A stretch of 64,000 bases of DNA from NCBI RefSeq assembly GCF_000969835.1, contig NZ_KQ033912.1, positions 1,288,538 to 1,352,537 of the forward strand, written 5' to 3'. The stretch's first letter is position 1, and every line of letters starts with the position of its first letter. The notes beneath the pieces were generated by a model that was not told the origin of the DNA, did no database searches, and saw nothing but the letters and a program-made list of their open reading frames with translations. Shown piece by piece: positions 45,317 to 55,695 of this stretch. Made by a program: the position numbers and the translations under genes. The DNA is from Parabacteroides goldsteinii DSM 19448 = WAL 12034. GTDB taxonomy: Bacteria; Bacteroidota; Bacteroidia; Bacteroidales; Tannerellaceae.

Positions 45317-48040
45317 TTAATCGACATCACGGACACAACGAATGTAATTCCTCATACCATGAGGTATATCTGAAATATACCCTACTCCCATACCGCCCTT
45401 GGATAATATAAACATACGACTTGGAAATCCTGAAAACTCGGTACTTGTAATATATCTTTTACTCGCGTCATTAGCACCAATACCATATAGAGAATACATC
45501 AAAGACATTTCCCTCTGATTAGGTATGCGCCATCCTCTAGGGCAGGAGTTGTTATACTCAATATCACCTTTCGCTATTGCAAAAGCCTCATAAGGTTTGT
45601 TATTTTCTTCCAATTCATTGTGTTTTGTTAATGATGAAGAATTTTTTGATCCTCTAATTGAATTATTATTCAAATATGTAGTTCTTACAACATCATAAGA
45701 CACATTGTTTTCACGATAAGTATCTTTTTTTACAATAGAAGTTTCACTACCTTCCAGTTTACCCAAATACCTAATACAACGAATAGAATGACGCCTTTGC
45801 CAATAATTAGAAGGATCTTTTGGATATTCATCATTAGTACTAGTAGACATTCCCTCTTCAGCCCATAAAATATTTCTACCATCAGTATTTACACTACTTG
45901 AATAAAAATGTAGTCTATTCTCCTCTTTAGACTTATCACGACCAGAAGGATATAAATAAGCACCCTGATCATAACCAGATTGACCCAATACCATATATTG
46001 ATATTGTTCAATTGAGGGAAGAAACCATTTAACATCTGATTCATCTATCTTATTTTTACCATCCGAACTCCGGTTTCTAGACATACAGGCTGTAAATGGA
46101 CTCAAGTTAGCCATTCCAAGTGTTATTCCTCCATTTGTAAAATGATCATTATCGTCTGTATTAGAAACCAAATAATCTTTTGTCATAGTAGGAACATTAG
46201 ACCAAGACTTACCACTTAAATTAGACAACATATTTGCACGTCCATTTTGATTTTTAGAAGAAGTAGCCCCTATTCCTTCGGCATTATTTCGTATCGGTGT
46301 CTCATTCGCCCATTCCAAACCAACAGCAATAATATTACCAGCTTTTTCATCTAAAGTATAATAAGTTTGTATAGAACGCTGAGATAAAACAAAGGTCGCA
46401 TCTGTTACTGAACTATCAAAACCATTTTTAGTCGTGCAAAGTAGTAACATTTCCCGGTTGGGTTTATTAACAAATGTTTTCCAATCTTTATTTTCATAAT
46501 AATACTCGTCTATGAATGCTGTCACATATAGTAATTTATCTTCACCTTTAGATACATTAAACAATGTTTGTTCTTTACCAGCACTCTTAGCTTCTATCAT
46601 TTTGTTCATTAACTCTTCTACGGTCAAAAACTCCTTAGAATTATCCCCCGGATAATCTTTTATGCTTTCTTTTCCATCCGTATGCACAAGAAATTTTACC
46701 CAATCGATATCTTTAGCATCTTTATCATATTGATATCCATTTGTATAAGGCGTTTTTACCCCATAAATAAGTTTTACTTTATTAGTGATATCACTAAGTT
46801 TAAAGGTTAATACTCTCGCTTCATAATGAGCATCCAATAATTTATAAGAAGCTCCATCATCCGACCTATAAATCACATCACCTCCTGCAACAGAAGTTTC
46901 CTTTCCTTCAATCACTTCTACAACAATATCCTTCACACCATTTACAAAAACATTATAAATATATTGGGTATTTCTCTTCGTTTCATAATTACCTAAATTT
47001 GTTACACTAGTAAGATTTGTTGCACTTCCTAATGGAATATAATAAGTAACATACGCTTCCGATGTAACTTTATCATCCGTAACTTTTTTATTATTCTCAT
47101 CATACTTATTCGCTTTTCCCGAATAAACACCAGTCAACTGTAAATAAGTGGCACGTTCCGGGCGCTCCTTCATTCTGTCCAAATAAGAATCCACTTTTGC
47201 TGCATTCTTTCGGTTCTCAGTCATATAAAATGTGATTGAGGTCTGATTCTGATTAAACAATGCGGAATCAGAATCAAAATAATATTTTCCTTCTTCTCCT
47301 GCTTTTCCTATGTAATCGTGTCCCTGATCAAATAAATAGGAAACAGCCGGAACATCGACCACTTTCCACGACTTAGGAGTAAATGCTGTGCAATCACTAT
47401 TTTCTCCCACCTTGATATTAAATGTGATAGAGGAAGCTACTCGCGATAATTTAATTTCACCAGACAACTTCGTCACTTCGGGAGCAATATCCACTTTCGA
47501 TGCTTCCAAATCCACTGTTTCCGTCCCTATGTTTTTAGGTCCAAATACCCCACTCATCAAAAAACGACCGTCCACTAAATCAATACTCTTTTGTTGGAGA
47601 GTTGCGACCTGAGTTAAAAAGTCACTACGATCCTTACAACCCTTCAACTGGTCAATCAGTCCCTGATAATAGTATGTCTGTGCGTTCGCTACGGCATATA
47701 TATAATTCACCCCGGAAAGTGTTGAAAAATTTGTTACTGTTCCCGATTTAGTACCTAATTTTTCTCCGTTTTCATTTTGATAAGTTTGTATTCCATTCAC
47801 TTTACCATTTTCTGCAAAGGCAAATATGGTAATATCATATACATCATCCTTATAATCATCCATATTCTCTCCCGCCTTGGTAACAACATCCGGGACATCC
47901 GGTTTAAATGACAGAGACAGAGAAACAGGTATCCCACTTTCATATTTTGATTTTCCATTTACCGCATCCTCATCCGTACAAGAAGTACCGATAAAACATG
48001 CCAACAATAAAACTGCCAATGAATTTATATATCGTTTCAT
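45317..48040 (-). CDS. Large lipoprotein, candidate fimbrial tip adhesin
   Basis: A 907-residue lipoprotein (lipobox GTSC, Cys21). The first 350 residues resemble Mfa-type fimbrillins (VSLSLSFKPD, then VTKAGENMDDYKDDVYDITIFAF). The C-terminal third resembles a C-type-lectin/sulfatase-modifying-like module (CPRGWRIPNQREMSLMYSLYG and YIRCVRDVD at the end) and WFLPSIEQYQYM. Large terminal subunits of this kind sit at fimbrial tips in related clusters. It is the last gene of the operon 50497-45317. The role is inferred from size, position and lipoprotein export. Confidence 0.7.
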   Translation of the reverse strand: MKRYINSLAVLLLACFIGTSCTDEDAVNGKSKYESGIPVSLSLSFKPDVPDVVTKAGENMDDYKDDVYDITIFAFAENGKVNGIQTYQNENGEKLGTKSGTVTNFSTLSGVNYIYAVANAQTYYYQGLIDQLKGCKDRSDFLTQVATLQQKSIDLVDGRFLMSGVFGPKNIGTETVDLEASKVDIAPEVTKLSGEIKLSRVASSITFNIKVGENSDCTAFTPKSWKVVDVPAVSYLFDQGHDYIGKAGEEGKYYFDSDSALFNQNQTSITFYMTENRKNAAKVDSYLDRMKERPERATYLQLTGVYSGKANKYDENNKKVTDDKVTSEAYVTYYIPLGSATNLTSVTNLGNYETKRNTQYIYNVFVNGVKDIVVEVIEGKETSVAGGDVIYRSDDGASYKLLDAHYEARVLTFKLSDITNKVKLIYGVKTPYTNGYQYDKDAKDIDWVKFLVHTDGKESIKDYPGDNSKEFLTVEELMNKMIEAKSAGKEQTLFNVSKGEDKLLYVTAFIDEYYYENKDWKTFVNKPNREMLLLCTTKNGFDSSVTDATFVLSQRSIQTYYTLDEKAGNIIAVGLEWANETPIRNNAEGIGATSSKNQNGRANMLSNLSGKSWSNVPTMTKDYLVSNTDDNDHFTNGGITLGMANLSPFTACMSRNRSSDGKNKIDESDVKWFLPSIEQYQYMVLGQSGYDQGAYLYPSGRDKSKEENRLHFYSSSVNTDGRNILWAEEGMSTSTNDEYPKDPSNYWQRRHSIRCIRYLGKLEGSETSIVKKDTYRENNVSYDVVRTTYLNNNSIRGSKNSSSLTKHNELEENNKPYEAFAIAKGDIEYNNSCPRGWRIPNQREMSLMYSLYGIGANDASKRYITSTEFSGFPSRMFILSKGGMGVGYISDIPHGMRNYIRCVRDVD

Positions 48041-48059
48041 AGAATCAACACTTTATGAA

Positions 48060-49355
48060 TTAATTAAACCCTATATTAATATTCTCTTTTGAACTCCAAT
48101 CCTGAACAACCCAATCAATTTCAGCACTTACGGTTGGATTGTATGTACCTTTAATTGTATACCTTTTTCCATTTTCAAAATCAACCTTTGACAAATCCAA
48201 AGTAAAAGTTTCACCTTGACTGCCATTGTTTCCCCAGCTTATATTTTTTATTGTAATTTTTTGATTTTTCTCATTGTAAACATCTGATTCAGAAGACAAA
48301 TTATTCAAGCTCGGAGACCACCCGTACCCATAATAATCAGATTGATATATATAACCGTAAAAAACGGACTGATTACTTGACTTCACAACAGTCACTTTAA
48401 ATTCATCTGACACATTTTTATATGTATAAAACCTTTCGCCAAAAGTAACACCTTCAACTGGAGATTCAGATGCATCATTACTTCCACCTTTATAAGCACC
48501 TATTATAGATTTCTTATTTATTCCCCACACTTTAGTATCGCTAAATTGAGTACCTGATGGTTGAGATGTTGTTTTTGTAATTTTAATACCAATCACTCTT
48601 TGACTACCGTACTCAGCTTGAAAACTGTTTCCGCTCCAAGAACCGCCGCCATAATAGAAGACATTAGACATTGCATTTTTTAGACTCTGATGTTCATCCA
48701 ATTCTGTCTTAGTTAAGAATTCGTACCTATAACTTTCGTTTGAAGATGCTGCTTTAGAAGCACTGTTCCCTCCCCCCATCGTAATTCCTTCGAAATCAAA
48801 CCGTGCAGTCAACTGCGTCAATTTAATTTCAACAGTATAAGATTTATCCTTTTCTATTAGATAATCTTTCTCTCCAACTTTCACCAAACTTGTTGAATTA
48901 AAAGACGAAGATGTCACAACTGCATTAAGATATTCAGAATATGACTTGCCTGCCACATCTTCTAATTGATTTACATTTTTATCTATATTGGCTATTGCCA
49001 GAAACTTAACATTTCTTTTTAATCCGAAAGTTCGAATTTGTTGAGAAGTACAAGTATAATTGTTGTTGTCTCCTGTCAAACCGTCGCCATCCGAAAAATC
49101 AAAAGAGGTTATAAATTTGCCATTTGTAACACCTGACTCATTATCAAATACGACAATATGACAATTGCTAATCTGAAGTTCCTCAGATGTAGCAATTTGT
49201 TCACCAGCCTTTGTTTCGATATCATTCACAGACAAAGAAATCGACAGAGTAGCCTCTCCATTTTGCGGAGTATCAATTATCTCCTCCGAACTACAAGAGG
49301 AAAATCCCCAAATAGCTCCTAAAACAAATACCAGAAATATATTTTTTAGTTTCAT
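48060..49355 (-). CDS. Fimbrillin-like lipoprotein (Mfa family)
   Basis: A 431-residue lipoprotein (lipobox FSSC, Cys21) with the family pattern ATLSISLSVNDIETKAG, a conserved N-terminal strand followed by a basic processing-type region, and a tryptophan near the C-terminus (VVQDWSSKENINIGFN). Probably a minor fimbrial subunit. Leader motif ATAGGGTAA at 49376-49384. It lies 35 bases after the preceding gene. Confidence 0.78.
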   Translation of the reverse strand: MKLKNIFLVFVLGAIWGFSSCSSEEIIDTPQNGEATLSISLSVNDIETKAGEQIATSEELQISNCHIVVFDNESGVTNGKFITSFDFSDGDGLTGDNNNYTCTSQQIRTFGLKRNVKFLAIANIDKNVNQLEDVAGKSYSEYLNAVVTSSSFNSTSLVKVGEKDYLIEKDKSYTVEIKLTQLTARFDFEGITMGGGNSASKAASSNESYRYEFLTKTELDEHQSLKNAMSNVFYYGGGSWSGNSFQAEYGSQRVIGIKITKTTSQPSGTQFSDTKVWGINKKSIIGAYKGGSNDASESPVEGVTFGERFYTYKNVSDEFKVTVVKSSNQSVFYGYIYQSDYYGYGWSPSLNNLSSESDVYNEKNQKITIKNISWGNNGSQGETFTLDLSKVDFENGKRYTIKGTYNPTVSAEIDWVVQDWSSKENINIGFN

Positions 49356-49390
49356 GATAAATATATTTTATTTCTTACCCTATTAATCTT

Positions 49391-50497
49391 TTACTTTTGT
49401 ACCGGAACTTCAATTACACCACCTTCTTCCCAGTCATTTGTAGAACATTTAATCGTAGCAGTTGCCACTGCATTTTTAATTGTTACATCCAACTTATAAA
49501 AATTCCCGGCTAGAATTTCCTTTGTTCCATTCGGACTTTCTATAGCAACCTCAAAATGTCCTGTTTCTGTTCCAACAGAATAATTGATAATGAAAGTCGT
49601 TGGCCTGTCAGAATTTGTATTCTCATATGTATAAAAACAAGCCCTATTCATCCAACCTTCCGGAAACTGATCTGTGCTATATACTTGCCCTGAATAATCT
49701 TCAAAATATACTCCGTCATATATAGAAGCTAACTCACTGGACAACCTATTTACTTCGCCCTTCACTTTTGCAAACATCTTCATATTCTTCAACTGTAAAG
49801 AAGTGATGGTAGCATCTAAATTTTTATTATTCGCATCCAAGACCTTAAAACTTTCCAACTGAATAGCTGCAGAACGCTGAAATAAAGGTATAGTCACTTG
49901 ATTACATGACTCATGATTTTGATGTTTCAAAGATTCAACGGCCCTATAATTATCCAAAACTACTTCTCCACATTTTACCATAACTGCAGGATTTTCACGG
50001 ATGATGATATCTTGTAAGTCATTATAATTTGTACATGACAATAAATCTTTACGAGTAGAATAAACTTCATATTCTCCCGATGCATCATTCGTCTGAGCAA
50101 TAGCAACAAATAAAAGTTTTGGAGTTGTATTATTTACTTTCACTGATATTCGCTTAGATAAACTATATTGAAAGTTTCCATTTTCAGTATTACAGCTTCC
50201 CAATTCATCTTTTTGATATAAATAAGAAGTTATAAAAGCCTTTGTATCATTATTAAACACAGCAATAAAACAATTATTTAAACTGTACTCATTAGCATTA
50301 GGATCTTGATCTTCCAACTTTTCAGAAGAGCGTGTCTGAATTCCATCGTTTGCCAACGCTATGTCAAAAAAAGCAACTGCTTCAGAAGACGCTTCTACTT
50401 CTTTATCTATATCATTCATGATCGTATCGCCTTCCGAAGAACAAGCTACCGCTACCAACAGGAAAAATAAAACTGATAATGTATTTATAATTTTCAT
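49391..50497 (-). CDS. Fimbrillin-like lipoprotein (Mfa family)
   Basis: About 368 residues from the ATG at 50497 (MKIINTLSVLFFLLVAVACSS, lipobox VACS); a longer frame would start upstream of the probable transcription start. The fimbrillin pattern includes SLNNCFIAVFNNDTKAF and the C-terminal CSTNDWEEGGVIEVPVQK. First gene of a three-gene operon (50497-45317) behind a fimbria-type promoter; the leader motif TAGGGT lies directly before the ATG. Confidence 0.78.
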   Translation of the reverse strand: MKIINTLSVLFFLLVAVACSSEGDTIMNDIDKEVEASSEAVAFFDIALANDGIQTRSSEKLEDQDPNANEYSLNNCFIAVFNNDTKAFITSYLYQKDELGSCNTENGNFQYSLSKRISVKVNNTTPKLLFVAIAQTNDASGEYEVYSTRKDLLSCTNYNDLQDIIIRENPAVMVKCGEVVLDNYRAVESLKHQNHESCNQVTIPLFQRSAAIQLESFKVLDANNKNLDATITSLQLKNMKMFAKVKGEVNRLSSELASIYDGVYFEDYSGQVYSTDQFPEGWMNRACFYTYENTNSDRPTTFIINYSVGTETGHFEVAIESPNGTKEILAGNFYKLDVTIKNAVATATIKCSTNDWEEGGVIEVPVQK

Positions 50498-50549
50498 GAC
50501 CCTACACTTATAAATCGTTTCTAAAATCATTTTCGTTTGTCTTACGATG

Positions 50550-50610
50550 CAAATGTATGGCGATTTATAAAGAGTGGCGATAGGCGAAACTTTCAAGATT
50601 AAGTGGTAAA
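50550..50610 (-). promoter_or_regulatory. Fimbria-type promoter for the 50497-45317 operon
   Basis: Minus strand: TTTACC (50605-50610), 21 bases, CTAT (50580-50583), 22 bases, TACATTTG (50550-50557). Two GATAGAA boxes (50630 and 50652, continuing GTGCC and ATGCC) lie 20-50 bases further upstream. Confidence 0.75.
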
Positions 50611-50770
50611 AATCGCAACCGATAAGATTGATAGAAGTGCCTTTGCGGAACGATAGAAATGCCCATAAAAGAACTGATTATTATCCATTTGAAGGGTATA
50701 TATATCAATAAAACAATAAATTCTCATTTTGAGAGGCGCACCCATCAGAAGTGAAACTTATACATAGGAA

Positions 50771-50822
50771 AAATAACGGAGAGGTCACTTCAACGAATGT
50801 TGAAGTGACCTCTCCGTTATTT
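50771..50822 (-). terminator. Perfect terminator hairpin after a fimbrillin gene
   Basis: A 24-base perfect stem with a GAAT loop (50795-50798), followed by T residues. It lies 17 bases past the stop of the 50839 gene and separates the two fimbrial transcripts. Confidence 0.92.
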
Positions 50823-50838
50823 TATGAATGCAGGCCAA

Positions 50839-52311
50839 TTAATTTATATCCGTTTCCGTTTGTTTGATCACTTTCCAGGGCTTGACCTGAACGCTAAAGC
50901 TAATACAAGCATTCAACATATTCTTATCCGGGTTGTCAGTACCTTCGCCAGTCAAAGTTGCTGAAACTTTATATACATTATTACGCATTACACCTTCTCC
51001 CTCAGCCCCATCAGTCGATTTAATAGGAATTCTGAAATTACGAATACCTTTTATTGCACCATTCTCCCATTCACCGGTAATAATCAATGTAGTATAAATA
51101 TCTTTTGTATCATTTGCACCTAATTTATCCCCTTCTTCTGCTTTTGAATCCTGACCTATAGCAAATTTTTGAAATTCAAAAACATAAAATCTAGCCATTT
51201 CGGGTGCACCTTCCTCTGCATTCTCTACCCCTTTAAATAATACAGAAGTACCATTCTTTATAACAGGACCATTTTCATATTCTTTCTTCAACACATCTTT
51301 TCGTGTCCCTGCCGCTAAATAATAGTCTACACGATCAATAGTTTCCGGATATCCACGAAAGAAAGCATCTGCCTGATTATATACTCCGGTAACATCAGTT
51401 TTACCTAATACATTTTGCAGAGCAAAATTACCTTCTCCGAATAATTTAGAACTATTACTTGCATTTGCAATTGAAACTGTTTTTACAGTAAAAGTTGCAT
51501 TCTCATAATTACCTGCAAAATTACAGTCTAAACCCTCTAACTGGACGCGAGCCACATAACGAGTTAAAGTTATTTTTGCATTCTCACCTATTTTTGAAAC
51601 TGTTAAATCATTATTAGAAGTAACATCTTTTACTGAACCATTATTTGGTATCAAAATAGGCAAAGCGTCTGTATTTTTATCCCTCTGTGTAGTATTTATA
51701 ACTTTAGTTTTACCATTATCCAAAGTTATCCAGTTATCATAAGCAGTTCCTGCAGCCAATGTATTTGCTTCAATCTCTATAACTTTACTACTCATAGGTA
51801 AATAACTTAGTGTAGTGCCTGTACTGGCCAAACCTTCAACGCTATATTTATCAATACCAGATATTATTCCCTTTTCCAGATCTGAATAAGACGCTGGTTC
51901 TTCCGCTAAATCTACATTTGCTAATAAAACAACGATCAATGATGTTTTAGAAATTGCTCCGGCCTCAGTTGCATCAACCTTCACAATCACGTCTTCAATA
52001 CGATCTACTGATTTATTATTCTTAGCCCAAGCCGTTTCTTTTGCAGCTAACTTTTTTTCTCCTTCATTATAAAACACATATGCTGTCAATTTATTAATAA
52101 AGGCCTCATTCTCTAATAATTGTTTACCATCTTCATCAGGACCTTCATCTACAACGGATTTCATAACTATACCATTATTTGATGTTGCTGAAATCGTCAA
52201 ATAAGTATCTATTTTTTGGTAGACCGGTTCATTTGGACCGTCATCATCTTTCGAGCAGGAAGCCAATGAACCGACAACTAATGCGGTTAAAAATAAATGT
52301 TTGAGTTTCAT
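50839..52311 (-). CDS. Mfa1-like fimbrillin, lipoprotein
   Basis: A 490-residue lipoprotein (lipobox LASC, Cys19). Starts with YLTISATSNN after a short linker; TRYVARVQLEGLDC and the C-terminal FSVQVKPWKVIKQTETDIN are typical of Mfa1-type major subunits, where the C-terminal strand with its tryptophan serves in polymerisation. Last gene of the 55676-50839 run, 34 bases after the preceding gene and followed by a strong terminator. Confidence 0.82.
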   Translation of the reverse strand: MKLKHLFLTALVVGSLASCSKDDDGPNEPVYQKIDTYLTISATSNNGIVMKSVVDEGPDEDGKQLLENEAFINKLTAYVFYNEGEKKLAAKETAWAKNNKSVDRIEDVIVKVDATEAGAISKTSLIVVLLANVDLAEEPASYSDLEKGIISGIDKYSVEGLASTGTTLSYLPMSSKVIEIEANTLAAGTAYDNWITLDNGKTKVINTTQRDKNTDALPILIPNNGSVKDVTSNNDLTVSKIGENAKITLTRYVARVQLEGLDCNFAGNYENATFTVKTVSIANASNSSKLFGEGNFALQNVLGKTDVTGVYNQADAFFRGYPETIDRVDYYLAAGTRKDVLKKEYENGPVIKNGTSVLFKGVENAEEGAPEMARFYVFEFQKFAIGQDSKAEEGDKLGANDTKDIYTTLIITGEWENGAIKGIRNFRIPIKSTDGAEGEGVMRNNVYKVSATLTGEGTDNPDKNMLNACISFSVQVKPWKVIKQTETDIN

Positions 52312-52345
52312 ATCTTTAATTTTTTATTTATTCGTTGGTATATTG

Positions 52346-53422
52346 CTAATCGATCACTACATCCTGATAGACATTTCCCCAGTCAACCACCTCTACACGG
52401 ACATTCAAAGTTGTTTCCGGGTCGAAGCTGTTTTCACCGAAGGTAATCCATACACGGTAAACATAGTTACGTTTGATCAGGTTATGACCATATCCCTGAT
52501 TTACACCATTCAGGTTAATAGGCGAAATAAATGTCTTAGTCTGTGCAACGTTACCGGAAGCATTCACCAGGCTGGCCCGGATCTGAATACTAGTCGGGGT
52601 TGTTGCATCTGAATTTTCCATTACATAAGTAACATAGCTTGTTCCTGTCAATGAATTGGCATCGTTTATCGTAGAATTCAGGGAAACAACCGGAGAATTA
52701 TCCAGGTTTCCATCCACTTCTACCACTCCCCATTCGGCTTCACTAAAATAATGCGCCTGAGTTTTACGGTTAATAACTGATACCTGTTCTAGTCTTACTG
52801 AATTTCCTTCAAGTTTAGTTCCGGCAAACTTAGTATCTACTGTGACCAAATCAATTCGGGAAGCGACACGAGTTAAATAGATCGGAGAAGATATTCCGTT
52901 GATATTGTCATCCCCCATAGAAGTATATCCTAGATAGTTGTCACCTGCAATCAGCGGCTTTTCCGTATCGATCACCCGGCTACTCATAGCCAGACTTATC
53001 TGTGATTGAGATGCCAGGTCAACCAACACCGATTGGAAATCTGCGTAAGAGGTTATGCCGTCGACTATATTTTTCGGTATATTGGCAACAATCACGATAC
53101 GCGCATTATTCGATTTAGCAGGTACATCTGCCAAAGTTGCTGTATATTCGGTTTGCACCGGCTCCCATCTTGAACCGTACACCTCTGAACCGTCAGCACT
53201 AAACACAATTACTGCCAAATTGTTTATGTTAGCTTCACCTTGCAATTCATTCTTATCGTCCGGATTGTAAGCCTTTGTTTTCACGCTGGCTGCTTTGATA
53301 GTAACAGTCAATTTAGCATCGGCCGTTGTATCGATTTTAGAATCATCGTCTTTTGAACAAGCCAGACAAGCCAATAAGCAAGCACCCGTCAACAAAAGAG
53401 ATTTTAGTTGTTTTATTTTCAT
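52346..53422 (-). CDS. Fimbrillin-like lipoprotein (Mfa family)
   Basis: A 358-residue lipoprotein (lipobox LACLACS). Family pattern: KLTVTIKAASVKTKAY, NINNLAVIVFSADGSEVYG, LTRVASRIDLVTVD and the C-terminal VRVEVVDWGNVYQDVVID. It lies 11 bases after the Mfa2-like gene. Whether it is a major or accessory subunit cannot be told. Confidence 0.8.
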   Translation of the reverse strand: MKIKQLKSLLLTGACLLACLACSKDDDSKIDTTADAKLTVTIKAASVKTKAYNPDDKNELQGEANINNLAVIVFSADGSEVYGSRWEPVQTEYTATLADVPAKSNNARIVIVANIPKNIVDGITSYADFQSVLVDLASQSQISLAMSSRVIDTEKPLIAGDNYLGYTSMGDDNINGISSPIYLTRVASRIDLVTVDTKFAGTKLEGNSVRLEQVSVINRKTQAHYFSEAEWGVVEVDGNLDNSPVVSLNSTINDANSLTGTSYVTYVMENSDATTPTSIQIRASLVNASGNVAQTKTFISPINLNGVNQGYGHNLIKRNYVYRVWITFGENSFDPETTLNVRVEVVDWGNVYQDVVID

Positions 53423-53433
53423 GATCTGTCCTG

Positions 53434-54348
53434 TTAAAATTCAATATGATCGTTTACTTCTCCCCAAGGACGTACCTGTACACGGGCTGATAAAGTTCCA
53501 TCTTCTGCAAATTCAAGTACGATATGAGTATTTTCACCGGCTTTAGTGGCAATCGGTTTATTATCCTGGTCATGCGTAGCACTACCCAGATTAATACCGT
53601 TGATATCAAGAGACACTCCCAGACCGTCACCCGGACAAGCGGTTTGCAGATTCGGAGTTTTCCACTCACCTGTATTTTTATCATTGGGAACACTGGCTGG
53701 ATTATAATAGACACTATCACCTATCTGTTCTCCCTGGTAATCGAAGCCACTCAATGTCCGGTTCAGATAAAAGTCACATTCATTAACCGATGATATACCT
53801 TTACTTCTCAAACCGTATTTCAGGTTTATAGTTTCAATCGTTACAGAGCCGACTTTCGGATGGACTACAATCTCCTTATTCTCAGTAATTCCCCCACTCG
53901 CTTTTGTTTGTACCTGTTGGATTCCAAAATACAAACTATCCGGCAATACGGCCAGGCTATTCTGGCTTTTCAACATCACTTTCAGATCTTCGATTCGTTT
54001 ACTTTCGGATACTTCCTGCTTATCTCCCAACACATTCACATTACCCCAAGCCACGATATTCAGCTTTTGGGAAGCAGGATAGTTATCAAGCACGATCTCA
54101 TCATGCGAAATAATAAAATCCTTATCCAGAACACGAGTTTCAAGATAGTTCAAATTCTCATCAAAGATATAGAGTGATGCAGCCGACACATATCCCAATC
54201 CGGTAACATCTTCCCCCTTTATATTCTCTGCCTTTAACCGAAGTTTATAACATTCGTCCAAATCATCCTTGATACAACTGGTAGCCAATACTCCCAACAG
54301 ACAGAGCGCCGGAAATAAAAGTTGTCTTATAATAGCATTGCGTTTCAT
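53434..54348 (-). CDS. FimB/Mfa2-family fimbrial anchor protein
   Basis: A 304-residue lipoprotein (lipobox ATSC) starting CIKDDLDECYKLRLKAEN, the typical opening of FimB/Mfa2 proteins, with AASLYIFDENLNYLETRVL and a C-terminal RVQVRPWGEVNDHIEF. Members of this family anchor the fimbria to the outer membrane and control its length in Porphyromonas. Leader motif ATAGGGTAA at 54383-54391. It lies 56 bases after a fimbrillin gene, consistent with the major-subunit-then-anchor order. Confidence 0.85.
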   Translation of the reverse strand: MKRNAIIRQLLFPALCLLGVLATSCIKDDLDECYKLRLKAENIKGEDVTGLGYVSAASLYIFDENLNYLETRVLDKDFIISHDEIVLDNYPASQKLNIVAWGNVNVLGDKQEVSESKRIEDLKVMLKSQNSLAVLPDSLYFGIQQVQTKASGGITENKEIVVHPKVGSVTIETINLKYGLRSKGISSVNECDFYLNRTLSGFDYQGEQIGDSVYYNPASVPNDKNTGEWKTPNLQTACPGDGLGVSLDINGINLGSATHDQDNKPIATKAGENTHIVLEFAEDGTLSARVQVRPWGEVNDHIEF

Positions 54349-54404
54349 AACAATTAATTTTACTTGATATAGTTTATTTTATTTACCCTATTACAAATAT
54401 TAGC

Positions 54405-55676
54405 TTATTCAACTTCCTCATGGACATTCTTTACATTCCAAGGTTCTACCTTAACGGCAGTACTCAGGTTAGTAGAAATCATCGGATCATAAGGGACTTC
54501 AGAACCCGGACCTAAAATGGTCAAGTTTATTTCATATTTACAATTACGTTTCACATAATTATGCTTTCCAACGCCTTCGTAATTGCTCGCATTCATATCT
54601 GCCGGATTATTAACGATAACAGCATAAAATCGGTCTTTATCTGTTATATCTCCTCCACCCTTACTTGTATAAGTATAATCACCTCTTACGACAAACAGAG
54701 TATAATTTTTACCTGTGCTGTTTGTTTCTCCATTAACATTCTCATATACGTAAAAAGGATAATCAATGGATGCCGGGATTTTGTTCCAACTGTCGGTTAG
54801 TAAACAATTCTCTGTTTCTTCTTTTTTCAAATTTTCAGATTCAGTCTGAGTTCCATATTTATATGTCCCCATATCCATCGTTCCCTCAAACATTTCACCT
54901 ACCCAATATTTTAAATAATCATTATCAGCGGTTATTGTAAACGGAGTTTCTATCTTACCCCATTCTTCCCTTGAAGCAGCTTGTGACAGGCCTTTCACAT
55001 TAGCAACGAAAACTTCTTTTAAAAGGAAAGACTTACTATTATAATTCCCTTCAGATGATAAATTAATTGATTTTAAAGATACAGAAGCTACATTACGAAC
55101 TAATTTAACAGCTCCATCTCCTTTTATTTCAACGCCATCAGTCTGCCCATCTACAGATGGCAAATCACCTTTACTCTCTGCATATCCAAAATAATTGGTC
55201 TTATCAGCAATAATTTTAATATCGTCAAAAACCTGGCTACTCATCGTCAGGCCGTTTTCCGAATACTCATCGCTCAATGTTATCGGAGTTGCAATAAATT
55301 CTTCCATCGTTTTAGCGCTCTTTAAAGCAGCCTCAACTTTGGTACTCGCATTAGCTACAACTACCACCTGAACATCACCAGCATAAACCTCCTGAGGACC
55401 TATCTGACTAAACTGACCATCTACGGATGTTGTCGGTGTTTGTGTATAAATCGTACTCCAAGAATCGCCAAATATTCCGACTGTCAGTTTATTAACTGTT
55501 TTATCATAATCAGTATTTCCTGCTTTTGTACGCTTAGCTACCTGATCATTTTTTACGGATACAGCGAATTTTGCTTTCTGAAGAACCGGCTCCTCAGGCC
55601 CTGCAGAATCGTCTGACGAACAGGCAGATATTCCGCACAATAATAATCCGAGAAGAAAATAGTTTTTGAAATTCAT
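54405..55676 (-). CDS. Mfa1-like fimbrillin, lipoprotein
   Basis: A 423-residue lipoprotein (lipobox ISAC, Cys19). Family features: FAVSVKNDQVAKRTKAG, VNKLTVGIFGDSW, LVRNVASVSLKSINL and C-terminal AVKVEPWNVKNVHEEVE. First gene of the 55676-50839 operon, ahead of the Mfa2-like anchor, so a good candidate for a major subunit. Confidence 0.84.
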   Translation of the reverse strand: MNFKNYFLLGLLLCGISACSSDDSAGPEEPVLQKAKFAVSVKNDQVAKRTKAGNTDYDKTVNKLTVGIFGDSWSTIYTQTPTTSVDGQFSQIGPQEVYAGDVQVVVVANASTKVEAALKSAKTMEEFIATPITLSDEYSENGLTMSSQVFDDIKIIADKTNYFGYAESKGDLPSVDGQTDGVEIKGDGAVKLVRNVASVSLKSINLSSEGNYNSKSFLLKEVFVANVKGLSQAASREEWGKIETPFTITADNDYLKYWVGEMFEGTMDMGTYKYGTQTESENLKKEETENCLLTDSWNKIPASIDYPFYVYENVNGETNSTGKNYTLFVVRGDYTYTSKGGGDITDKDRFYAVIVNNPADMNASNYEGVGKHNYVKRNCKYEINLTILGPGSEVPYDPMISTNLSTAVKVEPWNVKNVHEEVE

Positions 55677-55695
55677 AGATATATATTTTTTTTAT

